Assembly (NCBI RefSeq): GCF_030384665.1
Contig: NC_083677.1
Location: 496,001 to 560,000 of the forward strand
Direction of reading: 5' to 3'
DNA length: 64,000 nucleotides
Origin: Lodderomyces elongisporus
Lineage: Eukaryota; Ascomycota; Pichiomycetes; Serinales; Debaryomycetaceae
Positions 50,113 through 59,684 of the stretch are shown in pieces (the first letter of the stretch is position 1; each line of letters opens with the position of its first letter). The translations under genes were made by a program, and so were the position numbers. The notes beneath the pieces were generated by a model that saw only the letters and a program-made list of their open reading frames with translations, was not told where the DNA came from and made no database searches.

Positions 50113-53100
50113 GTCCAAGGCAGCACAAGTTATGGAGGTAGAGGTTATTCCTAAGAGTACAGTCACTAGTAACTCTAGAGAAAATACCCACCACGAACGA
50201 TTACCGACAGAAGTGATGCAATCTAATTCTCATATAATGTCTGATTCAATAGATGAAGTGATTAAACCCGGACCCATCATGATTGATGACGTCCCGGTTT
50301 ACTTGGTGCACGCAGCCAATGCTCAATCTGCTAAGAAGGTAGTGAAGGATTGGACTGCGAAGAAAGCCCATCTCCCTAGCTCGCGAAAAGATGCTCACAA
50401 TAAGTTGAAGGCTGATAAGGTGAAACAGCAACTCAATGCAGCAGTTAGACAACGGCAGGAGATGGAGAGAGTGGAGCGTGAAAGCGCACCTAGCCCTGTA
50501 ACAGAGCAATCTATGCAGGAGTCCCGACGGGAATTAGACACTGAGTCCCCGCCGATCGGAGAGCAGTCTCCACCCTATGACTCACATTTACCATTCCTGG
50601 AACTCCAGTTTCCAGATGAAAACATAGACGTAGACCCAGACTACGAGTATGAAGAACCTAGCTCGGCTGGTATTCGGTTCGAACCCTCCGCACTGACAAT
50701 GGATAGGGAATTAGAAAACCTAGCCATGGAGGACACCGTAGATCCTGATGAAGAGTTAAAGTTATTCCTATCCGAAGGAAAAGGAATTGAACAGACTTCT
50801 ACGCCACCGGAGAATGGAAACATGATGAGTCACCCTCAAGAAGAAGTGCCTAAGGTGAAATCTGACGTTGTTGTTAATGAACCACTTAATGAGGAACAGG
50901 CAAATGCTACCGCTGATGATGGAGTTGACTCCCCAGTGGCTGACGATTCAATTAAACTCTTTAGTGTCGAAGACATCTTGAGAGAGAATCAGTTAGATGA
51001 GCTTGCCAAATTAAGTGCAACGTCCGACCAACCACACCACCTTGCTGACGATTCCACTGATCCACAGCGGAAAAGTCAGCGCCGAGTACGTACTAGTAAA
51101 TTGACCATACTAGACAAACAGGCTGCATTCAAAGATGCCATGAAACATAACTTCTTCGTGTTTATGGATCTTTCGAAGTATTTGGGAATGCACGATGATG
51201 CTCGAGCCATGATGAGAGAAAGTACTAAAGCTATGTTGGTTGACAGAGATGTTTTGCAGAAAGCCCTTAAGGATGGTATTGCCAAGTTCAAGAAGAAACC
51301 AGTTGTTACTGAAGTAAATCTGACGACCACTTCGACAGGCTACCACCAACCAGGGGTCACTCAAGAACTACTCTGTTTCCCCGCATCCATACATGGCCGT
51401 AGGATAGAAATGAAATACGACACCGCGGCCCAGTTGAGTTTGATCAACCCGCAAACACTAAAAGGGTTACCAATTAAGCCTTTTCCCTTGAGCCAGCCAG
51501 TATTTGTTCAAGGTGTTAATAATGACACCAAAGCAATTACTCAGGGAGTGTTTTTAGATGTTACTGTCCATTTCATCTCCTTACCTGCAATCCTCTATTT
51601 GCACGAGCAAATTCCTGTTGGTCAGGTACTACTCGGGTTGCCATTCCAAGATGCGCACAAACTCTCCATTGGGTTTACTGATGATGGTGATAAACGAGAG
51701 TTACGTTTCCGCGCGAATGGCAACATTCATAAATTCCCTATTCGTTACGATGGGGATTCTAACTACCACATCGATTCATTTCCAACTGTCCAAGTGAGTC
51801 AAACCGTCGTCATTCCTCCCCTTTCAGAGATGCTTCGACCTGCATTTACCGGGTCTAGGGCGAGCGAAGATGATATTCGGTATTTCGTGGACCAATGTGC
51901 TGAGGTGTCTGATGTCTTCTACATTAAAGGTGGAGACCCTGGCAGACTTAAGCCTGAAATACACCCTCCCGTTCGTATCAACTTGCGAGATCCGAATGTT
52001 CACTGGCGGATGAAATCGATCCCATTAGGATCTAAACGTACCGCTGCAGTAGAGATTCTCCAAGAAATGATACGACAGGGGCAATTGGTCTATAGTGATG
52101 CGACTTATCGGAACCCATGGTTTCTCATAAGTAAGAAGGATGGAAGGCATCGATTGTTGATTGACCTTCGGGAACTCAACAAAAATGTGGAGTTGGAAGG
52201 GGGTCACCCACTCTCCGTGGATGATCTCACTACAGAGATTAGTGGTTGTTGGTTTATAAGTACTATTGATGTGCAGAATGCGTATTTTCAAATACCATTG
52301 GATGCTGCTACTAGCGATGTTACCAGTTTTAACAGCCCGTTAGGTTTGTTGAAGTATGCTGTCCTTCCTCAAGGATATATCAATTCAGTAAGTGAGTTTA
52401 GTTCTATCTTACAAAAGATTTTGAGCCCAGTTGCGAAGGATGTGATGTGTTTTATTGACGACATTGCCATCGTGGGTCCCAAAGTAGATGAACTTACCGA
52501 CTCACTGGTTCGAGAACACCTAGATAAGATTGTCGAAGTGTTCCGTCTTCTAACCAATGCTGGCTTGAAGATTAACCCTGCGAAGTTAAAGATCGCTGTA
52601 CCTGAATGTGATTTTCTTGGATACCATATTTCACCTGCAGGGAAAACGTTAATTAGGGGTCAAGTGGATGCATTATTGAATTACCCACTCCCTAACACGG
52701 TCAAACAGCTAGAAAGTTTCCTTGGCTTGGTCAATTATTACCGACAGTTGATTGTAGGGCATGCTGAGTTGACTGCTCCCCTCTACAACTTAGTCAATCA
52801 AGCAAGGAAGGAACCCAAGCATCAGATTCATTGGGATCCTACAACTAAGCGGTTTTTCCACCAAATCATCACAGTACTAACCAACCAACCGATTCTCCAA
52901 CCCCTTAATTTTAAGGACCTCATTACTGTCCACACTGATGCTTCGACAGACTCTTGGGGTGGTGTGTTGCAAAACACCAATGCGGCTGGAGAATCGAAAC
53001 TAGTCCTGTGCTATTCTGGAAAGTTCCATGGTTCTGAAAAGAACTATACTATTTACGAAAAGGAACTTTTCAGTATTTATAAGACGTTTGATGCAATCCA

Positions 53101-54664
53101 TCCACTCTTGTTTGGATTTACTGGGGTCATTCATTTGTACTGTGACAACAAAGCTCTTGTCCTTGTGATGAATAAACCACTCGATAATTCACACTTTGTA
53201 AATCGGGTTTACAAATGGTTGAACTTCATCAGGACCTTCAACTATCAGATCCATCACATTGATGGACTGAAAAACATCATTGCCGATGCTCTTAGCCGAT
53301 GCCACACGTCTACTCCGCAGACTGATCATTATGAGGTCAGAGAAGCTATTGCCGAGTTTAGGGCGAAGTTGGATCCTAAAGTACTAGCAGAAGTTAATGT
53401 TGTTACCATTGAAGCTGAGCCTAATAACAGTTATAAGAAGATCCCACTTCAAGCGCTTAGAAAGTACCTTGAGGCACGTACCATTCCCGTTTCGCACAAC
53501 GCACCTGCTGACGCCAGACGTTTCATCAACCGCGCACTAGAGTTCTATTTACATGATGGAATCCTTTACAAGTTAGGTCGGACCGGTTCATACACTCGAC
53601 GCGTCGTTTATGAGAACAATCAGGTTGAACACATATTCAATCTTGCTCATAGAGATCGTGGTCACCCAGGAGTTGAGACTACGTTCAATCTAATAAATAC
53701 TGGATTCTACATTCCGAACCTCTATCGCAGACTTGCCGACTATATCAAACGGTGTGTTTATTGTCAAAAGGACCAACCTGCAACTAGGCAGCGGGATCCA
53801 TTGTACTTGAACTACCCGGCTGGTATGTTTCATACAATCGTCTGTGACTGCGTTAAGCTCCGTGACGCTACTGTTGTCGTTGCACGTGACGAATTTCTGG
53901 GATGGCCCGAAGCTCAGGTTTTACCAAAGGTTACTGCAGAGGCAGTAGCCGACTTTATTTATTCAAACTTTATTGCTCGTGTAGGAACCTTTAGTGTTTT
54001 GAAAACCGACAATGGTCGTGAATTTCACAATGAGGTCCTCCAGCAATTGCTCTCAAATTATGGCATTTCTCCATCTTATTCTGTACCGTACCATCCGCAG
54101 GGGAATGGGATGATCGAAGCGTCGCACAAACGACTTATCAGATTCATCAAACTGGTTCCAGAGAATAAGAATTTGAGCAAAGTTTTGAATGCTGCATTGT
54201 GGGTGGATCGTACTACGGTTCGTAAACGTACGGGATTCACACCACAATACTTGGTTTTTGGATTTGAAGGTAATAATCTGCTCCAATCATTGATGCAAAC
54301 ACCATCTGATATACAACAATACACGGAGGACGAACTATTCAAGTTCCGCGTTGGTCAGTTTTATTTCCGTAAACAACAGGAAGACTCTGCTAAGGAAACT
54401 CAACGCCGCGATCGGGATCATCAGAAGGAAGTTTTTGACAAACGTTATGACACTAATGTACCGATCAAGAAAGGAGACTTAGTCTTAGTTTACGATGCTG
54501 CTACCAACAAGATGGGCTTGAATTGGTCGGGTCCTTTCGTTGTCCGGAAGGTGCTGTCGAGGATTTACTATCTTAGTAACCTCCAAGGCATTCCCATGAA
54601 ACGTCAGTATACTAGGGAGATGTTGAAACCGTTTGTTGCCGCTCCGCTTAGTACTACAAAATGA
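50081..54664 (+). CDS. POL: Pol polyprotein: protease, reverse transcriptase, RNase H, integrase
   Basis: 1527 codons from the ATG at 50081; if made by +1 frameshift, the Pol part starts near 50087. Residues 1-440 are an acidic, Pro/Ser-rich extension not matched to any domain. Protease: Asp447 in YDTAAQLSLIN (DTAA in place of the usual D-S/T-G-A), with VLLGLPF downstream. RT: ISKKDGRHRLLIDLRELN, LPQGYINS, and the catalytic FIDD (Asp793, Asp794). RNase H: Asp953 in HTDAS, and YEKELF. Integrase: HHCC zinc finger (HRDRGH...CVYC), catalytic Asp1256, Asp1310 and Glu1346 (D-35-E). A GPF-type motif (WSGPFVVRKV) lies near the end, as in gypsy integrases; no chromodomain is visible. All catalytic acids are present. 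Confidence 0.95.
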   Translation: MRGIARPQQSKSKAAQVMEVEVIPKSTVTSNSRENTHHERLPTEVMQSNSHIMSDSIDEVIKPGPIMIDDVPVYLVHAANAQSAKKVVKDWTAKKAHLPSSRKDAHNKLKADKVKQQLNAAVRQRQEMERVERESAPSPVTEQSMQESRRELDTESPPIGEQSPPYDSHLPFLELQFPDENIDVDPDYEYEEPSSAGIRFEPSALTMDRELENLAMEDTVDPDEELKLFLSEGKGIEQTSTPPENGNMMSHPQEEVPKVKSDVVVNEPLNEEQANATADDGVDSPVADDSIKLFSVEDILRENQLDELAKLSATSDQPHHLADDSTDPQRKSQRRVRTSKLTILDKQAAFKDAMKHNFFVFMDLSKYLGMHDDARAMMRESTKAMLVDRDVLQKALKDGIAKFKKKPVVTEVNLTTTSTGYHQPGVTQELLCFPASIHGRRIEMKYDTAAQLSLINPQTLKGLPIKPFPLSQPVFVQGVNNDTKAITQGVFLDVTVHFISLPAILYLHEQIPVGQVLLGLPFQDAHKLSIGFTDDGDKRELRFRANGNIHKFPIRYDGDSNYHIDSFPTVQVSQTVVIPPLSEMLRPAFTGSRASEDDIRYFVDQCAEVSDVFYIKGGDPGRLKPEIHPPVRINLRDPNVHWRMKSIPLGSKRTAAVEILQEMIRQGQLVYSDATYRNPWFLISKKDGRHRLLIDLRELNKNVELEGGHPLSVDDLTTEISGCWFISTIDVQNAYFQIPLDAATSDVTSFNSPLGLLKYAVLPQGYINSVSEFSSILQKILSPVAKDVMCFIDDIAIVGPKVDELTDSLVREHLDKIVEVFRLLTNAGLKINPAKLKIAVPECDFLGYHISPAGKTLIRGQVDALLNYPLPNTVKQLESFLGLVNYYRQLIVGHAELTAPLYNLVNQARKEPKHQIHWDPTTKRFFHQIITVLTNQPILQPLNFKDLITVHTDASTDSWGGVLQNTNAAGESKLVLCYSGKFHGSEKNYTIYEKELFSIYKTFDAIHPLLFGFTGVIHLYCDNKALVLVMNKPLDNSHFVNRVYKWLNFIRTFNYQIHHIDGLKNIIADALSRCHTSTPQTDHYEVREAIAEFRAKLDPKVLAEVNVVTIEAEPNNSYKKIPLQALRKYLEARTIPVSHNAPADARRFINRALEFYLHDGILYKLGRTGSYTRRVVYENNQVEHIFNLAHRDRGHPGVETTFNLINTGFYIPNLYRRLADYIKRCVYCQKDQPATRQRDPLYLNYPAGMFHTIVCDCVKLRDATVVVARDEFLGWPEAQVLPKVTAEAVADFIYSNFIARVGTFSVLKTDNGREFHNEVLQQLLSNYGISPSYSVPYHPQGNGMIEASHKRLIRFIKLVPENKNLSKVLNAALWVDRTTVRKRTGFTPQYLVFGFEGNNLLQSLMQTPSDIQQYTEDELFKFRVGQFYFRKQQEDSAKETQRRDRDHQKEVFDKRYDTNVPIKKGDLVLVYDAATNKMGLNWSGPFVVRKVLSRIYYLSNLQGIPMKRQYTREMLKPFVAAPLSTTK
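50083..50089 (+). other. Candidate +1 translational frameshift site GCG AGG C
   Basis: In gag phase the sequence reads GCG (50083-50085), AGG (50086-50088), C. The last stop in the pol frame before it is at 50072-50074 and the gag stop is at 50110-50112, so any shift must occur in the 35 nt between. GCG is the P-site codon of the Ty3 shift site, and AGG-C is the A-site context of the Ty1 site. Skipping the A at 50086 continues as GGC in pol. Reinitiation at the pol ATG (50081) is the alternative. Confidence 0.6.
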
Positions 54665-54678
54665 TTTTCTACTTTGCA

Positions 54679-54688
54679 GGGGGGGAGG
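54679..54688 (+). other. Upstream copy of the polypurine tract
   Basis: GGGGGGGAGG, identical to the core of the tract next to the 3' LTR and 110 bp upstream of it. It might act as a second plus-strand priming site or be a remnant of a local duplication. Confidence 0.55.
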
Positions 54689-54785
54689 CCACAACGGTTA
54701 TCATCAATTTGTACAGTTATTTTACCTCAAATCAATTTTTTCCGAAATGCAATGAAAATAAGGCCGTATCGCTCATTCAGACTCT

Positions 54786-54799
54786 GAAGGGGGGGAGGA
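54786..54799 (+). other. Polypurine tract for plus-strand priming
   Basis: GAAGGGGGGGAGGA directly abuts the 3' LTR at 54800, the expected place for plus-strand DNA priming. Confidence 0.9.
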
Positions 54800-55253
54800 T
54801 GTCACAGTGCGACACACATTGGACGCTCTGTGCCCTCGTTTCCGCTAAGTGAATATTTGGAGAATATTGCACGACATAGGAAACTTGAAACTTCAAACAA
54901 GATGAGTTTATATAAATAGGAACGAGAAGTGGTAAAATTAACTTATCACTATTATATAGAAATATCGGTAAAATATAGATTTTATACGGTCAACTACATT
55001 GAACACAAATCACTAGGTGAACGTGCAGAGTGTATACTCTCACGATTCTCCTTACTAGTGACTTTGTATGAGACAATTTACTCTCTTAACTTATGAGCAT
55101 TGAGACCTTTATAGGTGCGATCATTGACAATTACACTTAGTTGGAATATAGCCTATCAAGTCACGAACTCAAACCGCTGGTATCGGTGAGCTACCAGCTC
55201 AAACCGATGCTCAGCAGTCGTACACTTGTTACTTGTGACAGTGCTATGCGACA
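54800..55253 (+). repeat. 3' LTR, 454 bp
   Basis: Starts TGTCACAGTG next to the polypurine tract and ends TATGCGACA before the AGGGA target-site duplicate. Identical to the 5' LTR. TATA sequence near 54909-54918. Confidence 0.95.
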
Positions 55254-55258
55254 AGGGA
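55254..55258. repeat. Target-site duplication, right copy
   Basis: AGGGA immediately after the right LTR, matching 46595-46599. Confidence 0.9.
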
Positions 55259-56072
55259 GAAAGAAAAAAAGAAAAAAAGAAAACGAAAAAAAGAAAGAAA
55301 AAAAAATATTTATTCCCAAGAAAGAGATTCCGAGGCATTTTGTGCAATTTTGTCCAACGCCAAAAGATTTCTTTTTTTGGTGTATTTTTTTATTTTGTGT
55401 AGTTGCGAAAACAATCCTTTCAATCTATTATTATTAGTATTATTCTTCTTCCTCTTCTTCTTCTTTGTCTTCTTCGTCTTCGTCTTCTCCTTCCTTTTCA
55501 CAATAGACGAAATACTCGGCATGTCTACTATAATGGAAAAGCAGGAGGTTAGTTCTACATGGCACATATGGAGTCAACAATCTATTATGTGTTGCAACAT
55601 CCTAACCGTGACATGAAACACCCACCCTTTGCCATTTCCATGTACACATGTACTCTTTTAATTCTTTTAATTCTTTTTATTTTTGAAATTATATAAGAGA
55701 ATGCAAAGTCCCAGTTCCATCCCACCTTCTTTACTATTTCAATATTTGTACTTATACTAATAAATAATCCATTTCCACCTTACAAGATAAAGGACTAACC
55801 TACTTTTCGTTACTAAACAACGACTTATTCACTCCTTAGTATTATTCAATCCTTTAGAAACAATCTCATTTCCTGTCCCTTTCATTAAACAGACATTTGT
55901 AACATCACAGTTTGATCTTTACAACTAGTCGCTCCTTTCTTAATAAATAAGTCATTACCATCATTACCATCATTATTACTATTATTACTACAAATAACAA
56001 CTAATAATAGCTTGGATTCATTGATTTAATCACAACTACAGTAATACTACACTAGATTATTATCCGTACACT
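55259..56072. promoter_or_regulatory. Spacer and promoter of the first DPBB gene
   Basis: A-rich GAAAAA repeats next to the insertion, then a CTTCTT-rich block (55442-55500), a TATA-like TTATATAAG (about 55688-55696) and ATTACT/CATTACCAT repeats (55953-55992). No gene supported. The retrotransposon sits about 0.8 kb upstream of the DPBB start. Confidence 0.4.
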
Positions 56073-56798
56073 ATGAGAACATCGACCTTAGCATTAACAT
56101 TAGCAGGACTCTTAACCTCGCTAGTCCAAGCTGCTCCAGCACCAGGAGTTGTCATTGTGACGGCTTACACTACTGTGATTGTTGATGAAAGTGGTCTCAC
56201 CATAACTCCTTCTGCGCAAACAGAGAATGCTCAAGCAGAATATACAAGAGTGCCAGCCGTCCAGATCCAAAGCTCTTCCAAAGATGATGAACCTACATTA
56301 GCTATTGCATCGACATCATCGAATCAAGAACAATCATTGCAGCCAACAACATCGACTGCAACTTCTACGTCATCCACTGAATTCACACCACTGTCCGTTT
56401 CCACATCACCAACTTCCTCCTCTTCTTCAACTTCTTCAACTTCTTCAACTTCTTCCACATCATCATCCCAAGCTACTGGCTCTTTACAGTCTGGAGAAGG
56501 TACCTACTACTCAACTGGTTTGGGCTCATGTGGAATCACAAGTTCAGACACCGATTACATCATAGCTGTTTCTCACGAAATGTATGACCAATACACGCCA
56601 AATGGAAATCCAAACAAAAATACCTTGTGTGGAAAGAAAGTTAGAGCATTCTATGGTGATAACTCCGTTGACGTTACCGTGGTTGACCGTTGTGAAGCAT
56701 GCTCGTATAACGATTTGGACTTTTCTCCATCGGCATTTAGCCAATTGGCCAGCCAGTCTTTAGGAAGAATCGATATCACCTGGGAATGGTTGGATTAA
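56073..56798 (+). CDS. Secreted double-psi beta-barrel protein 1 (RlpA/barwin-like)
   Basis: 241 residues. Signal peptide 1-20 (RTSTLALTLAGLLTSLVQA, cleavage before APAPG). Residues 25-45 contain VIVTAYTTVIVDESG, also found in the next gene. A Ser/Thr-rich linker (about 85-135, with a near-pure Ser-Thr run encoded by tcttcaac repeats) would be heavily O-mannosylated. The last ~100 residues are a DPBB domain: GEGTYYSTGLGSCG, then TLCGKKVRAF, then DVTVVDRCEACSYNDLDFSPSAF. Such domains occur in expansins, barwin and fungal secreted proteins that bind carbohydrate or protein; no enzymatic role is established here. First of three tandem paralogues. Confidence 0.88.
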   Translation: MRTSTLALTLAGLLTSLVQAAPAPGVVIVTAYTTVIVDESGLTITPSAQTENAQAEYTRVPAVQIQSSSKDDEPTLAIASTSSNQEQSLQPTTSTATSTSSTEFTPLSVSTSPTSSSSSTSSTSSTSSTSSSQATGSLQSGEGTYYSTGLGSCGITSSDTDYIIAVSHEMYDQYTPNGNPNKNTLCGKKVRAFYGDNSVDVTVVDRCEACSYNDLDFSPSAFSQLASQSLGRIDITWEWLD

Positions 56799-57940
56799 AC
56801 ATCAATCCACACTTATATGTATATAAACATATATATATATATGCATGCTATCTTTGTTTTTTTCCTCACCATTTGTGTTTGGATTTAGAATGTTTAGATG
56901 AAAAGAATATACTTTATACCCTTTTACCTTACTAGCAATTTGAATTTTTTTTTACTTTGGCCAATTTCCAGATTCCTATAATTCCTTTTTCTGCATGTTG
57001 TAGTTGTAGTTGTTGTTGTTGTTGGTGTTGTTGTTCTGTTCTTCAACTTTTCCTTTATCGAACTTCACAATGCACAAACGCTTATTTTTATTTTCAAGTG
57101 TTTTTTTTTTGTTGTTTCAAAAATTCTTTCAAGAGATTCTATTTTTTATTTTGCAGCCATTTTTTACTAACCAGGCGGGCAAAACCTAATGCCAAACTCT
57201 AAACTCCAGATGTCCTCTTTACTGCCCTTGTTTTTTACAAAAGACGATTCAATTCAATTAAGAAGAAGTTGAGATAGTGTAGTAAACTAATAATCAAGTA
57301 TATGTAAAGAATCACACATCAGATGGCAAAACTGGTCTCTTAAAATTCGTGTCAATATTATAATTTCTCATTTAGGGTTAAATAAATCAAACGATATTCT
57401 TAAAACTTATCACCTTGTTGACTACAAGCCTAAATGAAACCAGAAAATATTATAAATAAAGAGAAAGAAAAATATTTATATTCACTGCTGAACAGGAACT
57501 TTCTTAGCCCATTATTTATTATTCACAAATAATAAATCTCCCACTTTCTTTTGAAGAAGAAGAAGAAGAAGAAGAAGAAGAAGAATGAAAGACCAACACT
57601 ATATAAATGTAGATAGGCACTTCTTCATTGTATCTTTTCTTTTTTTTCTTTTTTTGCTTTTTAATCTTTTCTTTTTGTTTCGAAAAATTCTTATTTCATC
57701 TATATATTCGAATCAATAACAGTTTTTGCAGTTCACCAACACATCTTATTTGTCATAAACAAAAGATAAGTTCCACTAAACTGCTTACACACATTTGCAC
57801 AGTAAACAAGATCATTATTTAGAAACAAAGGGAATACCAACCCCCCCCCCCCCCCCCCACACACCTTTTCCAAAAAAAAAAAGAAAAAGAAACAAAAAAC
57901 AAAAAACCTAAAAGAACACCCCGCAGCCACTTTAGAATCA
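56799..57940. promoter_or_regulatory. Spacer between DPBB genes 1 and 2
   Basis: Contains a (GAA)n microsatellite (57556-57585), a TATA-like CTATATAAATG (about 57599-57609) and a run of 18 C (57841-57858) about 80 bp before the next start codon. No gene supported. Confidence 0.4.
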
Positions 57941-58666
57941 ATGAAATATACCTCAATACTTTTGGCCACTCTTTTAGCCATTTATGTTCTGGCTTCTCCG
58001 CAAGTCATCGTAGTATATAAGACGGTTTATGTTGATAAAAACGGTAATAGAGTTGGACCACCATCAAGTTTAAGGAGTACTAGCACTAGTAGCAGAGCAA
58101 TTCCCACATTCACCACCACTACAACCATCGACATATCTAAACCTACAAACAAACCTCAACAACAATTGAATCCACAACAAATTTCTGAACCAGAAGAGCT
58201 GCAAGTCAAACAAGAACCTCCTTTTGCACTGGAACCGGAACCTGAACTGGTACCTGCACCTGAACCGGAACCTGAACTGGTACCTCAGCCTGCGCCTGCA
58301 CTTGCACTTGCACTTGAACCTGAACCTGAACCCAAACCCGAACAGCAGGGTCAAACTTTCTCAGGTGATGCAACTTACTATTCGACCGGATTGGGAGCAT
58401 GTGGCATCGTCAATACAGATTCAGACTACATCATTGCGATTTCGCACGAAATGTATGATCAACACACACCAGATGGAAACCCAAACCATAATACCTTGTG
58501 TGGTAAAAAGATCAAGGCCTTCCGCAATGGAAAATCTATAGATGTTACAGTTGTTGACCGTTGTGAAGGATGTGCATATAATGACTTGGATTTTTCCCCT
58601 GCAGCATTCAAACAGTTGGCAGACTTTGAAGAAGGTAGAGTACGTATTACTTGGAAATGGTTGTAA
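57941..58666 (+). CDS. Secreted double-psi beta-barrel protein 2 (RlpA/barwin-like)
   Basis: 241 residues, the same length as paralogue 1. Signal peptide 1-18 (KYTSILLATLLAIYVLA). The shared N-terminal motif reads VIVVYKTVYVDKNGN. The linker is Pro/Glu-rich, built on a 30-bp repeat (about 58233-58292) giving PEPE...VPAPEPE...VP; its CTG codons read Ser in the CUG clade. The DPBB domain (GDATYYSTGLGACG ... TLCGKKIKAF ... DVTVVDRCEGCAYNDLDFSPAAF) is complete. The linkers of the three copies differ while the domain is held, so selection seems to act on the domain. Confidence 0.88.
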   Translation: MKYTSILLATLLAIYVLASPQVIVVYKTVYVDKNGNRVGPPSSLRSTSTSSRAIPTFTTTTTIDISKPTNKPQQQLNPQQISEPEELQVKQEPPFALEPEPELVPAPEPEPELVPQPAPALALALEPEPEPKPEQQGQTFSGDATYYSTGLGACGIVNTDSDYIIAISHEMYDQHTPDGNPNHNTLCGKKIKAFRNGKSIDVTVVDRCEGCAYNDLDFSPAAFKQLADFEEGRVRITWKWL

Positions 58667-59684
58667 ATACCAACAAGAAGGAAGAAATGAAAAAAAAGAA
58701 AAAAAAAAAACAAATTTAGGCTATCAGAGCATTGGAGAATGGGAATATAAAAGCTGTTTGTATACCAGAAAGAGTTAAAGTATAAAACTGGTGACTTTAT
58801 CTTGTCACGTGCAATCGTAGTTTGCCTTTTTTTCTCTTTTCTTTTTTTTTTTCTCTTTTCTTTTTTTTTTCTCTTTTCTTTAGATTGAAAATACCCCCAT
58901 GCATTTTACAATGTCTTTTTATATTACTTTTTTATTTTGTATTCATTACTTTGCTTTAGTCTAATTAAAAAAGTCTACCAAAAAAAAAGAAAAGAAAAGA
59001 AAAGAAATAAAATAATTCACTAGTCTAAAGAATAGTCTAAATAAACTAGATAAGTAAGATACAGGTACTGAAGAAGGAGATGGAGTGAATGGTCAAAGAA
59101 GAAATGATTGCATGTTTAGGTCTAAAACAAAACAGTACTGGTTATAACAGATTACCGTGTTTGGTGTTTTATTTTCTAATTTACGTTTAATATTTCGCAG
59201 CCACTAGACTAAAATTTTATAAATTATTTTTTTTTTCAAAAGGAAAAAAAGAGGAGTAAAACATAAGAAACAAGTTGTATGATCCATATTCAAGGTGAAA
59301 AGAGACTTGTGAAAGTGGTACGAGACCAATACTCTAGTCTCTTACTTTTTCATTTTTTTCATTATATCCCTTGGTTCTTTGGTTTTTTGATTCTTGTTTT
59401 CTTTTTTTTTTAATTTGTTTTTTTAAATTCTGGGTGGTTAAATCACCCACATTGGTTCATTTGATTCGGGCTATGTATAATGATTTCTTCAAAAGTAAAA
59501 GTACCAAGCCTGTTCTTTGTTTGTTCTCTTTGAAATTGTATAAATATCCATCAATAAATTGCACCAAATAGGAGTCTTGATGTGATTATAAAAAAAAATA
59601 TTCTTTCCATTATCACCTTTTTTTTTTTGCTTCCTTCTACTATATATTTACCATTAAGAGTTAACAAAGGAAAAGACAAACAAG
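58667..59684. promoter_or_regulatory. Spacer between DPBB genes 2 and 3
   Basis: A polypyrimidine tract made of repeated TTTTCTC units with T runs (58830-58880), a TCACGTGC E-box (58805-58812), and a TATATATTTA (about 59641-59650) 40 bp before the third gene. No gene supported. Confidence 0.4.

Larger units (their letters stand above)
46600..55253 (+). mobile_element. Complete Ty3/gypsy LTR retrotransposon with identical LTRs
   Basis: 8654 bp. The two 454-bp LTRs (46600-47053 and 54800-55253) are the same base for base by eye and both read TGTCACAGTG...TGCGACA. The 5-bp direct repeat AGGGA flanks them (46595-46599 and 55254-55258). Inside: primer-binding site, a 1.3-kb leader, gag, pol in the +1 frame (protease, RT, RNase H, integrase, hence Ty3/gypsy order), and a polypurine tract. 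All ORFs are open, so the copy looks young and potentially active. Unlike many Ty3 relatives, no tRNA gene is visible next to the insertion. Confidence 0.96.
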
